A program made the position numbers and the translations under genes. 64,000 nt of DNA from Alphaproteobacteria bacterium (GTDB lineage Bacteria > Pseudomonadota > Alphaproteobacteria > Micavibrionales > Micavibrionaceae). Below are positions 27,201-34,243 of the stretch, in pieces. Positions within the stretch are counted from its first letter, which is position 1. Each line of letters starts with the position of its first letter. The DNA lies in NCBI GenBank assembly GCA_018000295.1, contig JAGNKE010000015.1:1-64000 (forward strand), written 5' to 3'. The notes beneath the pieces were generated by a model. The model saw only the letters and a program-made list of their open reading frames with translations, ran no database searches and had not been told where the DNA came from.

Positions 27201-27437
27201 ATCCTTGAAATCAGGCCAGTAAAGGAAAACCTGATCCATCGCCAGATGATTACCCGTGTCGGGATCGTAAAGCGCCTGCTCGATATAGGTCTTGGCGAAT
27301 CCGATTTCCAGCGGGCTGCTGGAAATCCGCATCATGAGCAGCGCAACAGCAACCACCGCAAAAAATAAAAACAGCAGCGTGAAGATAAACGCAAATCGGC
27401 CGATGCGGGAAACGGCTTTGACGCTTTTGCGGACCAC
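24234..27437 (-). CDS. AsmA-like / DUF3971 (YhdP-type) large membrane-anchored protein
   Basis: About 1,067 aa. One N-terminal membrane helix (about residues 15-38) is followed by a very long periplasmic region of beta-rich repeats containing D-L-S-G-P-A-L-D-F, F-S-G-K-G and similar segments, and a C-terminal AsmA-2-like domain (G-T-A-E-I-K-D-F-V, L-E-T-E-F-N-W-Y-Y, then a Gly-rich end). This matches the YhdP/TamB-like bridge family, which moves phospholipids between inner and outer membranes. A GTG at 27437 has CGGAG seven bases upstream and is taken as the start; a TTG at 27476 would add 13 residues. Position between EamA and bcp is typical for alphaproteobacteria. Confidence 0.85.
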   Translation of the reverse strand: MVRKSVKAVSRIGRFAFIFTLLFLFFAVVAVALLMMRISSSPLEIGFAKTYIEQALYDPDTGNHLAMDQVFLYWPDFKDAVNLVMKGGKILNKDNKVILSVNEVSLTVSKTGLVYGRVMPKTILIKQPQLRLTRTADGRIDIGLGDVSADDGTDQNEVITQILDALSQPDQKTPTGHPLSRLRSLKVQEARLMIEDHIIGLSWFLPDFDVSLSRADYGLKADMTIDLPPVRGQPSSFGLLLNYDRRQAKFNLLADIRNLDSMILAGKIPSLDILRDQDAVMNALVHTSFGTDFQPKHFIFKIFSKEGSLYHPEVTKTPVPYKNLSLSAVYVQSTGKFEVRKTQVTLRDVTFKAEADLVNKNFRSVTGEVRLSIDELKHSSIDPLWPEFLRGDNSEKWIVQRMSEGTFRDLRAKGQIRALKLSDEQFGPFLGAPPERPEEASAGGWDIGVDQVEAEYSYENLSVDYRAPLFPIKQSKGTGRFDLKADTLTAIIEEGKIGSLDLSKGELLLGEVVAVGKGSAEISAHIEGPLQEVISYMSNEPIDLQKKKKIDLKNVKGDAAIDLFMGFDTSKPVLMDEMVITAKGTLKDYVLPDVVKQLDLSGPALDFTLEDKKVSAGGKAELYNRDIDFTWEEYLSSEGKPYKSKATAKLGVDPNLRKELGIVLDFFLEGTVPVDLSYVTQNDGSGVADVTADLTQARFFIEPFDYEKEAGEKGSTEFKAVFKDDDLQEIKGLSGKAPRFTLENTRLDFSGKGKNTALSGGAVKRFTLDETDAKLDFTVDSKGLYKVIFDAAFLDARPFLDAEEAKAVYTDPPTIISATATKMRTADKQTISDTKLYMDIDAEGRFNQLEMDAKSGKGDIYLRFKPDKAGRRKFFMEITDAGAFLKAFNLYNGMRGGTMTVSGEPVKSVRDRNFKGTAEIKDFVVDKAPAMTKLLSILSLPGLMEVLKDDGLAFTRLETEFNWYYRTKGSLLELREGRTSGNTLGLTFDGKFDNAELTVDVSGTLIPLSGINEIIGKIPLVGDIITGGSGSLFAATYSIKGKMADPVISANPLSVLTPGILRRILFE

Positions 27438-27597
27438 GGGAAAGCTCCGGTCAGAGGGAATTGAATCAAAAAACAACTATTACAGGACAGGCTCCGCTTT
27501 GACCATGCTCAAGTCAATGCCAAAACGGATTCCGTTCTTGATCGCTGCACTGCAAAAATTGTATAAAGAAAGGGCCATATGAATACAGGAGAATGCC

Positions 27598-28077
27598 ATG
27601 ACAGAATTAATGCCGGGCACCTTTGCACCTGACTTCACCCTTCCCACGGACAGTGGCGGGGAAATCACCCTTTCAAGTCTGCGCGGCCGCAAGGTCGTGC
27701 TCTTTTTTTATCCCAAGGACGATACGCCGGGATGCGCCACCGAAGCCTGCGGCTTCCGTGACGCCCTTGCCCAGTTCGACTTCCTGAAGGTAAAAGTCAT
27801 CGGCCTTTCGAAATGCAGCCCCAGAAAACATGACCGCTTCAAGACGAAATACGGGCTGAATTTTCCCCTGGCCTCTGACGAAACCGGCCATGTCTGCGAA
27901 AAATACGACGTCATACAGGAGAAAGCCATGTTCGGCCGCAAATACATGGGCATCGAACGCTCGACCTTTTTGATTGATGAACAGGGCCGCATTGAGCAAA
28001 TCTGGCGCAACGTGTCAGTACCCGGACACGTCGAGGCCGTAAGGTCCGCCCTGACCGCCAACCGCATCGCCGCCTGA
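27598..28077 (+). CDS. bcp: Thioredoxin-dependent peroxiredoxin (BCP family)
   Basis: The product is 159 aa. The peroxidatic motif P-K-D-D-T-P-G-C-A-T-E-A-C lies near residues 42-54, with both the peroxidatic Cys and the resolving Cys five residues later, as in BCP/PrxQ. It reduces hydrogen peroxide and lipid hydroperoxides in the cytoplasm using thioredoxin. The ATG has CAGGAG nine bases upstream. A hairpin follows eight bases after the stop. An oddity is S-K-C-S-P-R in place of the usual V-S-x-D-S near residue 68, giving a third Cys. Confidence 0.95.
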   Translation: MTELMPGTFAPDFTLPTDSGGEITLSSLRGRKVVLFFYPKDDTPGCATEACGFRDALAQFDFLKVKVIGLSKCSPRKHDRFKTKYGLNFPLASDETGHVCEKYDVIQEKAMFGRKYMGIERSTFLIDEQGRIEQIWRNVSVPGHVEAVRSALTANRIAA

Positions 28078-28084
28078 ACGAAAA

Positions 28085-28102
28085 ACGGGCCATAAGGCCC
28101 GT
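28085..28102. terminator. Hairpin between convergent bcp and hydrolase genes
   Basis: ACGGGCC-ATAA-GGCCCGT is a perfect seven-base-arm hairpin just after the bcp stop, followed by a moderately T-rich stretch (TATTTCTTT). It also lies beyond the stop of the convergent hydrolase gene, so it could end transcription in both directions. Confidence 0.65.
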
Positions 28103-28132
28103 CACCGTATTTCTTTAAGATTTTTCGGAAAA

Positions 28133-28807
28133 TCAGGCCGCTTCCGAGACCTTGACCTGCACGGGCATCCCGCCATTCGCCTTGTTCATATGATCATGGA
28201 CATGGTCGATCAGCAGATCGGTGCAGTCATGGAAGAAATGATTGGCGCCGGGAATGACGCGGTAATCGATTTTAACGCCCTTTTGCTGCCGCAGACGGCC
28301 CACAAGATCCGCCACGGAGGTCTCGGGCACCACATCATCACGGGAACCCTGCAAAACCAGCCCCGAAGTCGGGCACGGCGCAAGGAAAGTGAAATCTTCC
28401 GTACTGGCGGGAGGAGCCACCGAAATAAAACCCTTGATCTCGGGCCGACGCATCAGGAGCTGCATGGAGATCCACGCGCCGAACGAAAACCCCGCGACCC
28501 ACACATAAGGCGCATTCGGATTGATTTCCTGCATCCAGTCCAGAGCCGATGCCGCATCGGAGAGTTCCCCCTCCCCGCGGTCGAACACGCCCTGCGAACG
28601 CCCGACGCCGCGGAAATTAAAGCGCAGCGTCGAAAACCCGCGGGCAACGCAGGCCTGAAAGATCGAATAAGTGATCTTGTTGTTCATGGTTCCGCCATGC
28701 TCGGGACTCGGGTGCAACACCAGAGCCAACGGCGCATTCTTGATCTTGGAGTGTGAATAACGGCCTTCAAGGCGGCCGGCTGGACCGTTCAGAATGACTT
28801 CAGGCAT
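28133..28807 (-). CDS. Alpha/beta hydrolase
   Basis: The product is 224 aa. A typical alpha/beta hydrolase core: H-P-S-P-E-H-G-G near residue 32, F-N-F-R-G-V-G-R-S-Q-G near residue 65, nucleophile elbow G-F-S-F-G-A-W near residue 106, Asp in G-S-R-D-D-V-V-P near residue 150, and His in G-A-N-H-F-F near residue 187. This belongs to the KANL3/Tex30-like group common in alphaproteobacteria. It is divergent from the cysteine desulfurase gene, a frequent alphaproteobacterial pairing. Substrate not known. Confidence 0.88.
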   Translation of the reverse strand: MPEVILNGPAGRLEGRYSHSKIKNAPLALVLHPSPEHGGTMNNKITYSIFQACVARGFSTLRFNFRGVGRSQGVFDRGEGELSDAASALDWMQEINPNAPYVWVAGFSFGAWISMQLLMRRPEIKGFISVAPPASTEDFTFLAPCPTSGLVLQGSRDDVVPETSVADLVGRLRQQKGVKIDYRVIPGANHFFHDCTDLLIDHVHDHMNKANGGMPVQVKVSEAA

Positions 28808-29010
28808 CAATAAACCTCTTTTATTTGCGGACCCGTTTTAGAACGCCTAGGTATTAAAAGCGCCGGACCCCGCGAAGTGGCTACGTTTCCAAAATACCGA
28901 TGGAAACCAGTTGATATTTCAACGGCATTGTATATTAAAGTGCAGGAATAAAGTCCACAAATTTATGACAAGTCATTGAAAAATAATGTGGATAAGGCGA
29001 TTGTGAATTG

Positions 29011-30135
29011 ATGAAAAAGCCCCGAATCTACCTCGATTACAACGCCAGTGCCCCCTTGCGCCCCTGTGCCAATACCGCAATGCAGCAGGTTTTAGGGCAT
29101 ACCGAGGGGGCTTTGAACGCCTCCGCCGTACACTTTTTCGGACGCGAGGGTCGCAGGATCATCGAAGAAGCGCGGCAGGCGGTCGCCGCGCTGGTCGGCG
29201 CACCGCCCGCGCAGGTCATATTCAATTCCGGGGCCACCGAAGGCAACAATACGGTTATTCAGCACTTTTCCCGCACTTATCCACAAAGGCGCATCCTGGT
29301 TTCGGCCATCGAACACCCCAGCGTTTTTCAGGCCGCGCCGAATCTTGAACGTATCCCGGTCAGGCTTGATGGCACAATCGACCCGCAAGCGCTTGAAAGG
29401 ATGATGACATCCGGCGGTGAAGTCGCGCTCGTCTCGGTGATGGCCGTCAACAACGAAACCGGAGCGATACAGGACGTTTCGCAGCTTTCGGCCATTGCAA
29501 GAAAACACGGCGCCTTCGTTCATTCCGATGCGGTGCAGGCCACCGGAAGAATCCCCCTGAATCTGACCGAAATGGGAATCGATTTCCTGACCCTCTCCGC
29601 GCACAAGATCGGCGGTCCGCAGGGTGTCGGCGCGCTCATCCTCGGCCTCTGCGGCGAAACACCCAAACTTCTCTTTGGCGGCGGACAGGAAAAAAGCGCC
29701 CGCGCCGGAACTGAAAATGTGTGTGGAATCGCAGGATTCGGTGCCGCAGCGAAGGAAACGCTTGAGCGGATGAATCACTATCAGGCGCTCGCCACTTGGC
29801 GCGACAATCTGGAAAAGGAAATCCTGAAAATAACGCCGGATGCCATCATCCACGCCAAAACCGTGAAACGCGTGGCCAACACCTCTTTCTTCAGCCTCCC
29901 CGGCCTCTCCTCGGAAACGCTGCTCATGGCACTCGACCTCGAAGGCGTGGCGGTCAGTAACGGCTCCGCCTGCTCCAGCGGCCGCGTCGAGCCCAGCCAC
30001 GTGCTGAAGGCGATGGGCATGGATGATAAAACCGCCGCCTCCGCCTTGCGTGTTTCGCTCGGCTGGGCTACGAAAGAGTCCGAGACCGCACACTTCACCG
30101 AAGCTTTAAAAGCGGTTCTCGCCCGCATCAAATAG
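29011..30135 (+). CDS. Cysteine desulfurase (NifS/IscS-like)
   Basis: The product is 374 aa, a PLP-dependent class V aminotransferase. It opens Y-L-D-Y-N-A-S-A-P-L. A-T-E-G-N-N is near residue 75, the PLP lysine is in S-A-H-K-I-G-G-P near residue 198, and the catalytic Cys loop is N-G-S-A-C-S-S-G-R near residue 322. It removes sulfur from cysteine as a persulfide for Fe-S clusters or thio-modified tRNA. Neighbouring ferredoxin and, further on, mnmA fit both uses. ATG 29011 is preferred over the TTG just before it. No IscU or SufB genes are seen in the window. Confidence 0.93.
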   Translation: MKKPRIYLDYNASAPLRPCANTAMQQVLGHTEGALNASAVHFFGREGRRIIEEARQAVAALVGAPPAQVIFNSGATEGNNTVIQHFSRTYPQRRILVSAIEHPSVFQAAPNLERIPVRLDGTIDPQALERMMTSGGEVALVSVMAVNNETGAIQDVSQLSAIARKHGAFVHSDAVQATGRIPLNLTEMGIDFLTLSAHKIGGPQGVGALILGLCGETPKLLFGGGQEKSARAGTENVCGIAGFGAAAKETLERMNHYQALATWRDNLEKEILKITPDAIIHAKTVKRVANTSFFSLPGLSSETLLMALDLEGVAVSNGSACSSGRVEPSHVLKAMGMDDKTAASALRVSLGWATKESETAHFTEALKAVLARIK

Positions 30136-30150
30136 AAAGACGCGTAAACC

Positions 30151-30489
30151 ATGCCCAAAATCACGGTCATCCAGAAAGACGGCACGCCCAAAAGCATCGA
30201 GGCGCAGGAGGGCTGGTCCCTCATGGAGATCACCCGCGACGCCGATGTGCCGGAGATCGAGGGTGTCTGCGGCGGCTCCATGGCCTGCGCGACCTGTCAC
30301 ATGATTGTCCACCCCCACTGGGCAGATAAGGTTGAGGCGCTGGACAACGAAAAAACCGCCGAGGAGAATGATATGCTCGACCTCGCGCACGATGTCTGCG
30401 AAACCTCCCGCCTCGGCTGCCAGATCAGGATGAGCAAGGAATTGGACGGCCTCATCGTCGCCGTCCCCGGCGCGAAACGGGACTGGTAA
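30151..30489 (+). CDS. 2Fe-2S ferredoxin, ISC/adrenodoxin type
   Basis: The product is 112 aa. Cluster ligands are C-G-G-S-M-A-C-A-T-C (C-x5-C-x2-C) near residues 40-49 and a fourth Cys in L-G-C-Q-I near residue 90, the vertebrate/adrenodoxin-type pattern. It supplies electrons to Fe-S assembly or to monooxygenases. It lies 15 bases behind the cysteine desulfurase in the same operon. All four ligands are present. Confidence 0.93.
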   Translation: MPKITVIQKDGTPKSIEAQEGWSLMEITRDADVPEIEGVCGGSMACATCHMIVHPHWADKVEALDNEKTAEENDMLDLAHDVCETSRLGCQIRMSKELDGLIVAVPGAKRDW

Positions 30490-30509
30490 AAAAGGGAAAG
30501 CAAGCCGCC

Positions 30510-30794
30510 ATGATCAAACACATCGTCTTCTTCACCGCCAAAGACCCGAAGGATATCGAAACAATCTTCACCGCGCTCAAGACTCTGGAAACCATCGAGG
30601 GCAACTGGACAATCAAGGTCAGCAAGAATATGAAAATCGACAAGATCGCCAACGAGGTCGATGTCGTGGTCTACGGCGAATTTCCCGACGAAGCCGCGCT
30701 TGACCGCTACAAGGACGACCCCGTCTACCATATGTCCACCAAGACCGTGAGGCCTCTCAGGGATAAGAGATACGCGGTGGATATTGCAACGTAA
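30510..30794 (+). CDS. Dabb-family (stress-responsive alpha/beta barrel) protein
   Basis: The product is 94 aa. It begins M-I-K-H-I-V-F-F and ends with Y-x-x-D-P-V-Y-H and V-R-P-L-R, the conserved pattern of the dimeric alpha/beta barrel (Dabb) fold. Twenty bases separate it from the ferredoxin gene. Members include plant stress proteins and small cyclases; the function of bacterial ones near Fe-S genes is not established. Confidence 0.85.
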   Translation: MIKHIVFFTAKDPKDIETIFTALKTLETIEGNWTIKVSKNMKIDKIANEVDVVVYGEFPDEAALDRYKDDPVYHMSTKTVRPLRDKRYAVDIAT

Positions 30795-30806
30795 AACTCA
30801 AAAATA

Positions 30807-31241
30807 ATGTCCAAAGTTTATGAAACCGCAGCCTGCGTCAGATTTTTCGGAGAAGACCTTGACCCCGAAGAAATCAAACGCATGCTCGGGAAGAATCCAA
30901 CAAAATCTGAACGCAAAGGCGATGTTATTGTAAACAGCAAAACAGGTAACAAACGCACAGCAAGGGTAGGAGTCTGGCTTTATGGTGTTGAGCGAAAGCA
31001 GCCCGGCGACCTCGACGCACAAATCTCTGAAATTTTCGGAGCCTTGTCTAATGATTTGAAAATCTGGGAAAAACTCAGCAAAAAATATAGAGCGGACGTT
31101 TTTGTTGGTATTTTCATGCACTATGAAAACGAAGGAGTGAGCCTAGCGCCGGAAACTCTTAAAATGCTGGCTGAACGCAATCTGCTGATTGATTTCGATA
31201 TTTATTATTACGGCGACTCAGAGGATGAATGCAGCCCCTAA
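30807..31241 (+). CDS. DUF4279 domain protein, copy 1
   Basis: The product is 144 aa. Matches the DUF4279 pattern: F-F-G-E-D-L-D-P-E-E-I near residue 13, then G-K-N-P-T-K-S-E-R-K-G-D, G-V-W-L-Y-G-V-E near residue 52, and L-A-E-R-N-L-L-I-D-F-D-I-Y near residue 123. It is 12 bases after the Dabb gene but is AT-richer. A paralogue follows. The family is widespread and uncharacterised; some members are linked to immunity-protein-like roles, which cannot be tested here. Confidence 0.8.
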   Translation: MSKVYETAACVRFFGEDLDPEEIKRMLGKNPTKSERKGDVIVNSKTGNKRTARVGVWLYGVERKQPGDLDAQISEIFGALSNDLKIWEKLSKKYRADVFVGIFMHYENEGVSLAPETLKMLAERNLLIDFDIYYYGDSEDECSP

Positions 31242-31299
31242 CGCGCCAGAACCAATGAATAAATGACACGCAGCGAATGTAAGGAATTAATCTTTAAAA

Positions 31300-31707
31300 A
31301 TGCCGCAAGTTAACAGTACAACCGTGTCCCTTAGATTCTCCGGCGGAGAAGACCACGATGAAATCGCGTCAATAATCGGCGTAACACCTACAAGGATAGA
31401 ACGTAAAGGTCAGCCGAGAGTCCACGGAAGAAAAATAAATGAAAGCGGATGCTGGATATACAGCTTGGAATTTATCTCACCCGGCAACCTGAACGCACAA
31501 ATAGCTAAAATCTTTGAGAAGACAACGAAAGACAACAAATCTTGGCTTTCATTAAGCAAAAAGTATGACGCCTATTTATTTATCGGTATTTTTCATGAGG
31601 AAATTAATGAAGAGATCGGACTTTCCGCTGAAACTCTAAAATGCTTAGCTGAAAGACACCTTCGGATCTATTTTGACATTTACTATCAAGGCGATTGTAA
31701 AGAGTAG
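31300..31707 (+). CDS. DUF4279 domain protein, copy 2
   Basis: The product is 135 aa, paralogous to the preceding gene: it shares L-R-F-S-G-G-E-D-H-D-E-I, G-V-T-P-T-R-I-E-R-K-G, the G-C-W-I-Y-S-L-E block and L-A-E-R-H-L-R-I-Y-F-D-I-Y-Y near the C-terminus. The pair is a local tandem duplication that has diverged to perhaps half identity. The 58-base gap holds no obvious promoter. It is convergent with the next gene. Function unknown. Confidence 0.8.
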   Translation: MPQVNSTTVSLRFSGGEDHDEIASIIGVTPTRIERKGQPRVHGRKINESGCWIYSLEFISPGNLNAQIAKIFEKTTKDNKSWLSLSKKYDAYLFIGIFHEEINEEIGLSAETLKCLAERHLRIYFDIYYQGDCKE

Positions 31708-31715
31708 TGCAAAAC

Positions 31716-32066
31716 CTACGTCAGCACCGGCACATAGGCCGAGACAAAATCGTTCAGCCGTTCACCGAACCGCGTTACCCTCAGGGCGCGGATTTCCTCC
31801 GGGTCGATCCCCGCCCCCAGCAGCACGGGCGAATGAAGGTCAAGCCCGCTGGCTTTAAGAATCCGGTCGATCTCCCGCGCCGTCTCAAGATCGTGCGCCC
31901 GCGTATCCACGCGGTGCGCCTCGGCCAGCAATTCGCGGATACGCCGCAGGCTACCCTCCCGATCCGCCGCCTCAGGTAAAGCTTCCCCCACGGACGGATC
32001 GGTAAAACGCTCGGCCAGACCCGAGGAACCCGTGCCATGAAGATGATAGTGTGGAAAATGCGTCAT
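31716..32066 (-). CDS. Hypothetical protein
   Basis: The product is 116 aa from ATG 32066, with a G-rich site (GGGGGCCGGGA) immediately upstream. It begins T-H-F-P-H-Y-H-L-H-G-T-G and contains a charged helical middle (about residues 30-75) with R-E-I-D-R-I-L-K-A-S-G. No recognised domain, no signal peptide. The His-rich start could bind metal, but this is a guess. It is convergent with the DUF4279 gene and divergent from mnmA. Confidence 0.6.
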   Translation of the reverse strand: MTHFPHYHLHGTGSSGLAERFTDPSVGEALPEAADREGSLRRIRELLAEAHRVDTRAHDLETAREIDRILKASGLDLHSPVLLGAGIDPEEIRALRVTRFGERLNDFVSAYVPVLT

Positions 32067-32268
32067 TCCCGGCCCCCACAGCCAAAAAACCCAGACAAAA
32101 ATCCCCAAGGGATAATTCTATTATATGTTAAATAAGAATTCTGTCAAATGATATTATTGAATGAAATGAGTATCTTAAGCCAATTTTAAGTCTTTTGTTG
32201 CGCGGAGCAAAAACCCGCCCTGCCGCCCAAACTTGCCTTCGGAAATCAAAGCCCGTACAGTCCGGCCC

Positions 32269-33414
32269 ATGAAAAACGCCCTCAACAGCTTAGGCATAGC
32301 CAAATCACCGCAGGACACGCGGGTCGTCGTCGCCATGTCCGGCGGCGTGGATTCGTCCGTCACCGCCGCTTTGCTTCACGAGGAAGGCTATGATGTCGTC
32401 GGTGTGACACTGCAGCTTTACGATCACGGCGCGGCCACGGCGGCGGGCGGCGTGGTCAAATCCAAGACCTGCTGCGCCGGACAGGATATCTATGACGCCA
32501 GCCAGGTCGCGGCCAAGCGCGGCTTCCCCCACTATGTGCTGAACTACGAGAGCAATTTCCGCGAATCCGTCATAGAGGACTTCGCGGACAGCTACCTGCG
32601 CGGCGAAACGCCCATTCCCTGCGTGCGCTGCAACCAGACCGTCAAATTCCGCGATCTGATGAAGGTCGCGCACGATCTGGGCGCCGATTGCCTCGCCACC
32701 GGCCATTACATCAAGCGCGAAATCAACCCTGAGGGCCGCGCTGAACTCCACCGCGCTCATGACACAGGGAAAGACCAGAGCTATTTCCTCTTTGCAACAA
32801 CGCAGGAGCAGCTCGAATTCCTGCGCTTCCCCATCGGCGGCTGGACCAAGGACGTCACCCGCGCCCACGCGCAGCGCCTCGGCCTCCTGACCGCCGACAA
32901 GCCGGACTCGCAGGATATCTGCTTTGTCCCGCACGGCGATTACGCCAAAGTCGTCAAGAAAATCCGCCCCGAAGCGGAAAAACACGGCGACATCGTCCAT
33001 CAGGACGGCCGCATCGTTGGGCGGCACGAGGGCATCATCCATTACACCATAGGCCAGCGCAAGGGGCTGGGCATCGGCGGCGGCGTCAGCGAAAACAACG
33101 ACCCGCTCTACGTTCTGGCGCTCGACCCGCAATCAAACCGCGTCATCGTCGGCCCGAAGGAGGCGCTGGCAAGGAATACGCTGGTGCTGAAGGACTGCAA
33201 CTGGCTGCTTGAAGACAGCGAAACGAAGGACAAAGAGATAACCGTGAAATTCCGCTCCGTGATGCCGCCGGTCCCGGCCAAGCTCTCAATCTCCGGCGAT
33301 ACAGCGGAAATCGCTCTGGAACAGCCGCACTTCGGCATCTCGCCGGGTCAAGCCGCTGTCTGCTATGAGGGCGACCGAGTTCTCGGCGGCGGCTGGATTA
33401 CGCAGACAGTCTAG
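32269..33414 (+). CDS. mnmA: tRNA-specific 2-thiouridylase MnmA
   Basis: The product is 381 aa from ATG 32269. The P-loop is A-M-S-G-G-V-D-S-S-V near residue 24. The catalytic Cys pair is in P-C-V-R-C-N near residue 120 and S-Q-D-I-C-F-V-P near residue 220, and Y-T-I-G-Q-R-K-G-L-G-I is near residue 260. MnmA thiolates U34 in tRNA-Lys, -Glu and -Gln. The sulfur can come from the cysteine desulfurase encoded about 2 kb upstream. A strong hairpin lies just beyond the stop. Confidence 0.96.
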   Translation: MKNALNSLGIAKSPQDTRVVVAMSGGVDSSVTAALLHEEGYDVVGVTLQLYDHGAATAAGGVVKSKTCCAGQDIYDASQVAAKRGFPHYVLNYESNFRESVIEDFADSYLRGETPIPCVRCNQTVKFRDLMKVAHDLGADCLATGHYIKREINPEGRAELHRAHDTGKDQSYFLFATTQEQLEFLRFPIGGWTKDVTRAHAQRLGLLTADKPDSQDICFVPHGDYAKVVKKIRPEAEKHGDIVHQDGRIVGRHEGIIHYTIGQRKGLGIGGGVSENNDPLYVLALDPQSNRVIVGPKEALARNTLVLKDCNWLLEDSETKDKEITVKFRSVMPPVPAKLSISGDTAEIALEQPHFGISPGQAAVCYEGDRVLGGGWITQTV

Positions 33415-33425
33415 GCCAAAAAACA

Positions 33426-33447
33426 ATGGCCCCAATCAAGGGGCCAT
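33426..33447. terminator. Bidirectional hairpin terminator after mnmA
   Basis: ATGGCCCC-AATCAA-GGGGCCAT is a perfect eight-base-arm hairpin, 12 bases after the mnmA stop and 22 bases beyond the stop of the convergent gene. An A-rich run (CCAAAAAACA) lies on its left side, which is a U-tract for the minus-strand gene; on the right the tract is weak. It is most convincing as a terminator for the minus-strand gene. Confidence 0.7.
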
Positions 33448-33469
33448 CAGATAAACATGCATTAAAAAA

Positions 33470-34006
33470 TCACGGCTTCCGTCCGCCGGGCGTAACACCC
33501 AGAGCCTGATTGACGGCATTTTCAATCTGCGCTTCGCGACCGGACAGCGCTGCTGCGGCCTGTCCGCTGTAACCAGAGTTGTTGGTCACCATCGTGGCTG
33601 TAGCATCGGCGCCAACTCTAGTACCATCACGGATAGTTTGATCGGCGCCGGTAACGGCCTGCTTGAAAGAGTCAAACATACGCACATACCAAGAAGGTCC
33701 GGCCTTATCCATCAACGCTGCGGTAGTCAGATCAGGCGAACGGTAGCCCTGATCCTGTGAAGCCTGCTCGGTGAAAAGCGCACGCCGGATCGTATCTGTA
33801 CTGATGTCGCCGGGCTTGGTCATCTTCGACTTGTCCGTGACATCCACGTTCATTTGCGCGGCCATCTGATCGCGCATCAGCCGCTCCTGAGCCTTGCCCA
33901 CCTCGGTATTCAGAAACCGGGTGATATTCTCCGGCTCCATAAAGTTGCCGCGTGTCTTCTGCGACACGTCTACAAAATCAAGCCTCTCAACATCAACTCT
34001 GGCCAT
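33470..34006 (-). CDS. Hypothetical protein
   Basis: The product is 178 aa from ATG 34006, which has GAGGGG eight bases upstream. Low in hydrophobic residues, rich in Ala, Thr, Gln and Asp; no signal peptide. The C-terminal 60 residues (V-G-A-D-A-T-A-T-M-V-T-N-N-S-G-Y-S-G-Q-A-A-A-A-L-S) resemble flexible secreted-protein sequence. No domain recognised. It faces mnmA across a terminator and runs away from the tRNA gene. Confidence 0.6.
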   Translation of the reverse strand: MARVDVERLDFVDVSQKTRGNFMEPENITRFLNTEVGKAQERLMRDQMAAQMNVDVTDKSKMTKPGDISTDTIRRALFTEQASQDQGYRSPDLTTAALMDKAGPSWYVRMFDSFKQAVTGADQTIRDGTRVGADATATMVTNNSGYSGQAAAALSGREAQIENAVNQALGVTPGGRKP

Positions 34007-34144
34007 AGGACACCCCTCATATAAAACTGTTGCTATAATTCTAACCCGAATGTCCGGTAAAGTGCAAGAAATCAAAGCCAAAGGCAACAACTCTTGACAA
34101 AACCACCCGAAAAGCACAATAAAATGCCTCGAACTTTTGGTTTT

Positions 34145-34219
34145 GGCGGTGTAGCTCAGGGGTAGAGCAGAGGAATCATAATCCTTTGGTCGGGTGTTCA
34201 AATCACCCCACCGCTACCA
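34145..34219 (+). tRNA. tRNA-Met (CAT), elongator
   Basis: A full cloverleaf can be drawn. Acceptor GGCGGTG pairs with CACCGCT (first pair G-U), D-arm GCTC/GAGC, anticodon stem GAGGA/TCCTT with loop ATCATAA (anticodon CAT), T-arm GGGTG-TTCAAAT-CACCC, discriminator A and an encoded CCA. The paired first position excludes the initiator type. Modified C34 (tRNA-Ile2) cannot be fully excluded but the body resembles elongator tRNA-Met. Confidence 0.93.
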
Positions 34220-34243
34220 AAACCCCCATCGCCATAGCCCCCG

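Noticed and set aside
34145-34219. tRNA gene as an integration site for a mobile element
   Set aside because: No integrase nearby and no direct repeat of the tRNA 3' end noticed in the window.
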